Shown here piece after piece: positions 31,779-36,569 of a DNA stretch of 36,569 bases. This DNA comes from Nitrospira sp. (GTDB taxonomy: Bacteria; Nitrospirota; Nitrospiria; Nitrospirales; Nitrospiraceae). Position numbers and translations under genes: made by a program. Location: NCBI GenBank assembly GCA_024998645.1, contig JACOEJ010000025.1, positions 1 to 36,569 on the forward strand, read 5' to 3'. The notes beneath the pieces are model-generated. The model searched no databases, was not told where the DNA came from, and saw only the letters and a program-made list of their open reading frames with translations. Within the stretch, counting starts at the first letter, position 1; each line of letters opens with the position of its first letter.

Positions 31779-32894
31779 GTGGGTGCGCCAGCCGAAGAGT
31801 CAGGTGTGAAGGTGTTCAAGGGGAAACGGGTTCTTGTCACCGGCCACACCGGTTTCAAGGGGTCGTGGCTTGCGGCATGGCTGAAGCTTCTCGGCGCCGA
31901 GGTCGTGGGCGTGGCGCTTGACCCGCCGACCGATCCGTCGCATTTTGCGGCCGCTCACCTGGCGGACGGCATGACCGATTTGCGTATCGATATTCGGGAT
32001 CGATCCGCGTTACAGAGCGCCATCGTGTCCGCCCGGCCGGATTTCCTGTTCCACCTTGCGGCGCAGTCTTTGGTCCGGCGCTCCTATGCCGAGCCGATTG
32101 AAACCTGGCAGACCAATGTGTTGGGAACGCTGAATGTGCTGGAAGCCCTCCGCGTATTGGATAAGCCCTGTGCGGCTGTGATCATCACCAGCGACAAGTG
32201 TTACGACAACGTCGAGTGGGTGTGGGGCTATCGGGAAACCGACGCGATGGGCGGGCCGGATCCCTACAGCGCATCCAAAGGGGCAGCCGAGCTGGCGATT
32301 CGTTCTTATATTAAGTCGTACTTCCCCAAGGCCACCAGCCTGGTGCGTATTGCCTCAGCCAGAGCGGGGAATGTGATCGGCGGGGGGGATTGGGCCGCGG
32401 ATCGTATCGTGCCGGATTGCGTCAAGGCATGGTCGGTCAATCAGGAGGTCGAGTTGCGGAATCCCAAGGCAACGCGGCCATGGCAGCATGTGCTCGAACC
32501 GTTGAGCGGGTATTTGAATCTGGCTATGGCGTTGACGCAACGGCAGGACTTGCATGGCGAGCCCTTCAACTTCGGTCCTCCCGCGGAGCAGAATCACAGC
32601 GTTCTGGAACTGGTGCAGCGGATGGCGGAACATTGGGACCAGGTGCGTTGGCGGGATGTGTCGCAGGCGTCGGCGGGACCCTATGAGTCCGGGTTGCTGA
32701 AGCTCAATTGCGACAAAGCGCTGCACCACTTGCGCTGGCATGCGGTGATGGGGTTTGAGGATACGGTGCGGATGACCGCGGAATGGTACCGGGTGTATTA
32801 CCAGCAGCCGGGGCAGATTGCCGCTACTACGAATGCACACATCGCGGCTTACAGCGCGATGGCGAAACGAAGAGGATTGGCGTGGGCGCAATGA
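31779..32894 (+). CDS. rfbG: CDP-glucose 4,6-dehydratase
   Basis: 371 residues. GTG 31779 follows AGGGAGG (31768-31774) at four bases; GTG 31806, a little upstream of the FKGKRVLVTGHTGFKGSWL loop, is also possible. RfbG hallmarks are HTGFKGSWLA, HLAAQSLVRRSYAEP, TSDKCYDN, DPYSASKGAAEL (YxxxK) and GNVIGGGDWA..DRIVPD. It oxidises C4 and removes water across C5-C6 of CDP-glucose to give CDP-4-keto-6-deoxyglucose. It begins a separate operon with the epimerase-like gene, rfbF and a reductase. Confidence 0.94.
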   Translation: MGAPAEESGVKVFKGKRVLVTGHTGFKGSWLAAWLKLLGAEVVGVALDPPTDPSHFAAAHLADGMTDLRIDIRDRSALQSAIVSARPDFLFHLAAQSLVRRSYAEPIETWQTNVLGTLNVLEALRVLDKPCAAVIITSDKCYDNVEWVWGYRETDAMGGPDPYSASKGAAELAIRSYIKSYFPKATSLVRIASARAGNVIGGGDWAADRIVPDCVKAWSVNQEVELRNPKATRPWQHVLEPLSGYLNLAMALTQRQDLHGEPFNFGPPAEQNHSVLELVQRMAEHWDQVRWRDVSQASAGPYESGLLKLNCDKALHHLRWHAVMGFEDTVRMTAEWYRVYYQQPGQIAATTNAHIAAYSAMAKRRGLAWAQ

Positions 32895-33310
32895 CCCTTG
32901 ATGATGTGGTGCTGACATCCCTGGCGCGGATTGAGACCGCCGGCGGGGATGTGCTCCACGCGATGAAACAGAGCGATGCCGGCTATGCAGGCTTCGGAGA
33001 AGCCTACTTTTCCTGGGTGGCCCAGGGTTCCGTCAAAGCCTGGAAACGCCATGCGCGGATGACGATGAATCTGATCGTTCCGTTGGGGAAAGTGCGGTTC
33101 GTGTTTTATCTGGATGGCGGGGAGGAGTTTCGGGTGGAAGAGATCGGCCCGGATCGTTATGCGCGCATCACGGTCCCGCCCGGTATCTGGTTCGGCTTTC
33201 AGGGGCTGGCCGCGCCCCAAAGCCTGGTGTTAAACATTGCGAGCATCCCCCATGATCCCAAAGAAGTCGAGCGTCGGACCCCGACAGAGATCACCTATGG
33301 TTGGAATTAA
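32891..33310 (+). CDS. dTDP-4-dehydrorhamnose 3,5-epimerase-like cupin protein
   Basis: 139 residues from ATG 32891 (ATGA overlap with rfbG). GFGEAYFSWVAQGSVKAWKRH resembles the start of the RmlC cupin, with the conserved histidine near the end of that segment, followed by FYLDGGEEFR and TVPPGIWFGFQGL. It is shorter than RmlC (about 180 residues), like the small RfbC-type epimerases that accept CDP-linked 4-ketosugars. Epimerisation at C3 and/or C5 of the CDP-4-keto-6-deoxyglucose made by rfbG is the likely step; which carbons cannot be decided from sequence. Confidence 0.8.
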   Translation: MTLDDVVLTSLARIETAGGDVLHAMKQSDAGYAGFGEAYFSWVAQGSVKAWKRHARMTMNLIVPLGKVRFVFYLDGGEEFRVEEIGPDRYARITVPPGIWFGFQGLAAPQSLVLNIASIPHDPKEVERRTPTEITYGWN

Positions 33311-33313
33311 TTT

Positions 33314-34075
33314 ATGAAAGTCATCCTTCTCGCTGGCGGCTTCGGCACGCGCCTGGCCGAATACACTGACGTGATTCCCAAGCCCATGGTGCCGATCGGC
33401 GGCAAGCCGATCCTGTGGCACATCATGCGCACGTATGCGCACTTCGGGCACAAGGATTTCTATGTGGCGCTGGGTTACAAGGCCGAGGTGATCAAGGAGT
33501 ATTTTCTCAACTATCGGGCGCTGAACGCGGATTTCACGATCGACCTTGTCTCGGGTACCGTCAGGCCGCATCAGACCGACTCCGTCGACTGGCGGGTGAC
33601 TCTGGTCAACACCGGCGATGCCACCATGACCGGCGGCCGCGTCAAGCGCATGAAATCGTTTATCGGCAATGAGACCTTCATGTTGACCTACGGAGATGGT
33701 GTCGCCGGCATCGATCTGGATGCGCTGCTGGCCTTTCATCGAAGCCACGGCAAGATGGTCACGGTGTCTGCCGTACGCCCGGCGGCCCGCTTCGGGGAAT
33801 TGGAGTTGGATGGCGCGCGGGTGGCGAGCTTCAAGGAGAAGCCGCAGTTGCACGAGGGCTGGATCAACGGGGGATATTTTGTGATCGAGCCGGCATTTTT
33901 TGATCTGATCGACGGGGATGGCACGTTGTTAGAGCGTGAGCCGTTGGAGCAAGCCGTCCAAGCCGGTCAGTTGATGGCGTATCGCCATGACGGTTTCTGG
34001 CATTGCATGGATACCAAGCGTGACCACGAGTTGCTGGAATCGCTATGGGCAAAAGGCGCGCCCTGGGCTGTCTAG
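33314..34075 (+). CDS. rfbF: Glucose-1-phosphate cytidylyltransferase
   Basis: 253 residues from ATG 33314. VILLAGGFGTRLAEYTDVIPKPMVPIGGKPILWHIM is the NTP loop as in RfbF, followed by LVSGTVRP, LTYGDGVAGIDL (metal Asp), SAVRPAARFGEL, EKP-type KEKPQLHEGWINGGYFV and a C-terminal HDGFWHCMDTKRDHELLESLW block that is family-typical. It makes CDP-glucose from CTP and glucose 1-phosphate, feeding rfbG. In the E. coli and Salmonella order rfbF precedes rfbG; here it comes third. Confidence 0.95.
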   Translation: MKVILLAGGFGTRLAEYTDVIPKPMVPIGGKPILWHIMRTYAHFGHKDFYVALGYKAEVIKEYFLNYRALNADFTIDLVSGTVRPHQTDSVDWRVTLVNTGDATMTGGRVKRMKSFIGNETFMLTYGDGVAGIDLDALLAFHRSHGKMVTVSAVRPAARFGELELDGARVASFKEKPQLHEGWINGGYFVIEPAFFDLIDGDGTLLEREPLEQAVQAGQLMAYRHDGFWHCMDTKRDHELLESLWAKGAPWAV

Positions 34076-34084
34076 ATCAAATCC

Positions 34085-35026
34085 ATGCGCATACTCATTA
34101 TAGGAGGGTTCGGGTTCGTGGGTGGGCGGGTTGCCAGGCATTTGCATCAAGCCGGCCATTCAGTCGTTCTCGGTACTCGACAAACGTATAGCTCTCCCGA
34201 GTGGTTGCCCCAGGCGAAAGTGGCGCACATTCGGTGGCATGACGCCGAAGCCCTGGAAGACAGCTGCCGCGGCGTGGATGCGGTGATTCATGCGGCGGGC
34301 ATGAATGCCCGGGATTGTGCGGCGGATCCGGTGGCGGCACTGGCGTTCAACGGCTTGGCCACCGCCCGGTTGCTGGCCGCCGCAATGCGGGCGGGCGTGC
34401 AACGGTTTACTTATCTGTCCACGGCCCATGTGTATGCCAGTCCCCTGGTAGGTACGATCACAGAGAACACCTGCCCGCGTAATCTGCATCCCTATGCGAC
34501 GTCGCATCTTGCGGGGGAATATGCTGTGTTGGCCGCCGGCCAGAGCGGGCAAATCAAGGGCGTCGTCCTGCGACTCTCGAACGCGTTCGGCACGCCGGTG
34601 TGGAAAGACGCCGATTGTTGGACCCTCCTGATCAATGATTTGTGTCGACAGGCGGTCGTCACCGGCCGGCTGCAGCTGCATACGGCGGGAATGCAGTTAA
34701 GAGATTTCATTACCCTGGAAGATGTGGCCCGCGCTGTGCTGCATTTATTGCAGGTCGAACCTTCCCGACTCGGCGACGGTCTCTTCAATCTCGGAGGGGA
34801 TGCTGTTGTGTCAGTCTTCTCAATGACGGAGCAGGTGGCTGCGCGCTGGAAAGTGCTGACCGGCAAGGATCTGCCGATCATCCGGCCGGAACCATCCGGG
34901 CCGTTACCGGAGCCTCTGGATTATTCCTCTGACAAGCTCAAGGCCACCGGGTTTTCACTGACGTCACAGGTACATCAGGAAATCGATACCACCTTAGGCT
35001 TGTGCAGGGCCGCGTTCGGAACATGA
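34085..35026 (+). CDS. SDR epimerase/reductase with YxxxH active site
   Basis: 313 residues from ATG 34085, 9 bp after rfbF. ILIIGGFGFVGGRVARHL is the cofactor loop; HAAGMNARD follows. At the active site Ser 112 (LSTAHVY) is kept, but the usual YxxxK is HPYATSHLAGEY, Tyr 137 with His 141 instead of Lys. The substrate side has RDFITLEDVARA. Extended-SDR overall. In this operon it should reduce the 4-keto group of the CDP-linked 6-deoxysugar after the epimerase. The His substitution could be a natural subfamily trait or indicate changed activity. The stop overlaps the GT2 gene. Confidence 0.8.
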   Translation: MRILIIGGFGFVGGRVARHLHQAGHSVVLGTRQTYSSPEWLPQAKVAHIRWHDAEALEDSCRGVDAVIHAAGMNARDCAADPVAALAFNGLATARLLAAAMRAGVQRFTYLSTAHVYASPLVGTITENTCPRNLHPYATSHLAGEYAVLAAGQSGQIKGVVLRLSNAFGTPVWKDADCWTLLINDLCRQAVVTGRLQLHTAGMQLRDFITLEDVARAVLHLLQVEPSRLGDGLFNLGGDAVVSVFSMTEQVAARWKVLTGKDLPIIRPEPSGPLPEPLDYSSDKLKATGFSLTSQVHQEIDTTLGLCRAAFGT

Positions 35027-35928
35027 CCGGGGTCATGCAGGCGCCAGTCGTTTCCATCGTCATCCCGACCTACAATCACGCACAATTCCTGCGTGGCGCG
35101 TTGAATTCCGTCATCGCACAGACCTTCACCCAGTGGGAGGCTATCGTCGTCAACAATTTTTCTCAGGACGACACGGTCTCGGTGATCGAATCTTACAGCG
35201 ACCCGCGAATCCGCTTCGTCAATTTCGCCAACCACGGGGTCATCGCTGCGTCACGCAATCAGGGCATCGCTGTGACCTCCGCCCCCTACATCGCGTTCCT
35301 CGATTCCGACGACATCTGGTATCCGGAGAAGCTCGCCAAATGCCTGCGGCGGCTGGAGGAAGGATTCGACCTGGTCTGCCATGCCGAAAAATGGGTCGGG
35401 CCCGGTGACCGTACCCGCGATATCGCCTATGGCCCGGAAGCGCGCGCCACATACAGCGCGTTGCTTTATGAGGGCAACTGTATTTCAACCTCCGCGGTCG
35501 TCGTCAAACGCGAGTTCGTGGAGCGAGTCGGCCGTTTCAGCGAAGACGCCGCCTTCATTACCGCTGAGGATTATGATTTGTGGCTCAAATTGGCCGGAGC
35601 CGGCGCAAAGATCGGTTTTGTGACCGATATGCTCGGCGAATACCTGATTCATGAGGGCAATCAGAGTCGCGCCGCGCTGCGCAACATGGAGGCCGTCATG
35701 GCGGTCGTCCAACGTCACCTGGCCAGCCAAGCGGACGGGAGCGGGGCGAGCGCCTTGCGCACCCGCCGTCGGTTGGCGCTGATCTATTACAGCGGCGCGC
35801 GGGGTCTGCAAGATTGCGGTCAGTTCTCTGCTGCCTGGCCGTATTTTCTCAAGGCCGTCGCGACGTACCCGCTGGTGCCGAAATTCTATGCCGCCATGTT
35901 GTTCAATGCCTGCGGCCGCCAGCCATGA
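35023..35928 (+). CDS. Family 2 glycosyltransferase
   Basis: 301 residues from ATG 35023 (ATGA overlap); ATG 35035 is also possible. VVSIVIPTYNHAQFLRGAL is the GT-A beginning, WEAIVVNNFSQDDT the UDP-side loop, and FLDSDDIWYPEKL (D94-x-D96) the metal-binding motif. EDYDLWLKLA is the base-side E-D motif. A single-domain inverting enzyme, cytoplasmic. The donor is plausibly the CDP-derived 6-deoxysugar or another sugar of this locus. Confidence 0.9.
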   Translation: MTGVMQAPVVSIVIPTYNHAQFLRGALNSVIAQTFTQWEAIVVNNFSQDDTVSVIESYSDPRIRFVNFANHGVIAASRNQGIAVTSAPYIAFLDSDDIWYPEKLAKCLRRLEEGFDLVCHAEKWVGPGDRTRDIAYGPEARATYSALLYEGNCISTSAVVVKREFVERVGRFSEDAAFITAEDYDLWLKLAGAGAKIGFVTDMLGEYLIHEGNQSRAALRNMEAVMAVVQRHLASQADGSGASALRTRRRLALIYYSGARGLQDCGQFSAAWPYFLKAVATYPLVPKFYAAMLFNACGRQP

Positions 35929-35950
35929 CAGGATATGACGTGCGGTGAGC

Positions 35951-36569
35951 ATGCGCAGGGCCGTCGCACGTGCCGTTTCCGAGATGGTCGCCTGCGGCCG
36001 CTGTTGTCTCGCGCCACGGCCCGGCTTGCGTATTCTCCTGTACCATGCGATCGGCTCTCCTGCTCTGGGCGATACTTGCGGGCTGTTTTCACTGCGCCCG
36101 GAAATGTTCGAACAACAGATGGATTATCTGGCGGAACGATATGCAGGGCTTGTCGTCGGGCTTGATCCCGATCTGTGCATTGCATCAGAGCCTCAGATCG
36201 CCATCACTTTCGATGACGGGTATGCGGATAACCTTGCTGTCGCGGCTCCGATACTGGCGGCGCGAGGATTGCCGTTTACCGTGTTCGTGACAGCGGACTT
36301 TGTCAGGAACAGCCGTCCCGGTTTTCTGACTCCATCAGGACTGCGCGAGCTGGCGGCTGTGCCGAAGGTGCGTGTCGGTGCGCACGGTGCCACCCACGTG
36401 GCGCTTTCGGAATGCGATGACAGGCAACTTCGGGAAGAATTACATTCGAGTAAACGCTATCTCGAAGAGATGATCGGCCGCGATGTCTTCACGATGGCCT
36501 ATCCCTACGGAGCCGCTGATCGCCGGGTTCGGGATGCCGTCGGGGCCGCGGGGTATCGGTTGGCGGCTT
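35951..36569 (+). CDS. Polysaccharide deacetylase (NodB-like), partial
   Basis: Open to the window end; 206 codons visible from ATG 35951, with in-frame GTG 35945 as the alternative start. RILLYHAIG (27-35) and ITFDDGYADN (85-94; metal-binding and base Asp at 88-89) mark the NodB domain; GAHGATH (143-149; His 145 and 149 as metal ligands) and AYPYGAADRR follow. This family removes acetyl groups from N-acetylated glycans. The leading 20 residues are basic and Cys-rich with no clear signal peptide. It would act on the sugar chain or its lipid-linked precursor. Confidence 0.9.
   Translation, partial: MRRAVARAVSEMVACGRCCLAPRPGLRILLYHAIGSPALGDTCGLFSLRPEMFEQQMDYLAERYAGLVVGLDPDLCIASEPQIAITFDDGYADNLAVAAPILAARGLPFTVFVTADFVRNSRPGFLTPSGLRELAAVPKVRVGAHGATHVALSECDDRQLREELHSSKRYLEEMIGRDVFTMAYPYGAADRRVRDAVGAAGYRLAA

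Noticed and set aside
1..36569. tRNA or rRNA genes, CRISPR arrays, insertion sequences, attachment sites
   Set aside because: None was seen: gaps between genes are short and hold no repeat-spacer array, transposase frame or tRNA-like cloverleaf.

Overview
The window is a single-strand block: every gene I can support reads left to right, mostly with 1-17 nt overlaps (ATGA or GTGA junctions) or very short gaps. It is a lipopolysaccharide and surface-glycan locus of a GC-rich, Gram-negative-type bacterium. Frequent GTG/TTG starts, a palindromic intergenic repeat, and an inner-core LPS operon followed by a winged-helix regulator and a NusG-like antiterminator suggest Nitrospira or a relative (Nitrospirota). 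That is inference from gene style and order; no rRNA or marker gene is present.

Region 1 (1-7203) is the Kdo/heptose inner-core operon: the tail of an MsbA-type ABC exporter, a DUF374 lysophospholipid acyltransferase-like gene interrupted at a run of nine A's, waaA (kdtA), lpxK, a waaF-gmhB fusion, waaC and a third family-9 glycosyltransferase. Region 2 (7204-8717) is regulatory: a winged-helix protein with an unusual second domain, a specialised NusG paralogue (UpxY/RfaH-like), and a 236-bp leader.

Region 3 (8718-16534) is the least conventional part. Eight co-directional genes encode a radical SAM/SPASM-like protein, an SDR epimerase, a SIS-domain isomerase, a nucleotidyltransferase-PfkB kinase with the reverse of the HldE domain order, both halves (E1-alpha and E1-beta) of a thiamin-diphosphate 2-oxoacid dehydrogenase without E2 or E3, a 112-aa protein I do not recognise, and a second radical SAM protein homologous to the first but lacking its C-terminal cysteines. 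It looks like a route to an unusual nucleotide-activated sugar, possibly heptose-like or carbon-extended. The product is unknown.

Region 4 (16535-31618) starts with a hairpin-rich gap and an ABC flippase-like exporter, then a legionaminic acid pathway (LegB, LegC, NeuD/LegH-like, LegI, LegG, PtmE, PtmF-like, LegF, PtmA-like) that by gene content resembles the GDP-linked Campylobacter route. A TIGR04372-type glycosyltransferase, a protein of unknown function, a methyltransferase and a GT4 glycosyltransferase follow.

Region 5 (31619-36569) has its own likely promoter and encodes a CDP-6-deoxyhexose branch (rfbG, a small 3,5-epimerase-like cupin, rfbF, an SDR with YxxxH in place of YxxxK), a GT2 glycosyltransferase and a polysaccharide deacetylase cut by the window end. 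No rfbH-like 3-dehydratase is present, so a 3,6-dideoxy sugar is not supported. Together the genes would build the LPS inner core and a surface glycan containing legionaminic acid, a CDP-derived 6-deoxyhexose and perhaps a third, uncharacterised sugar.
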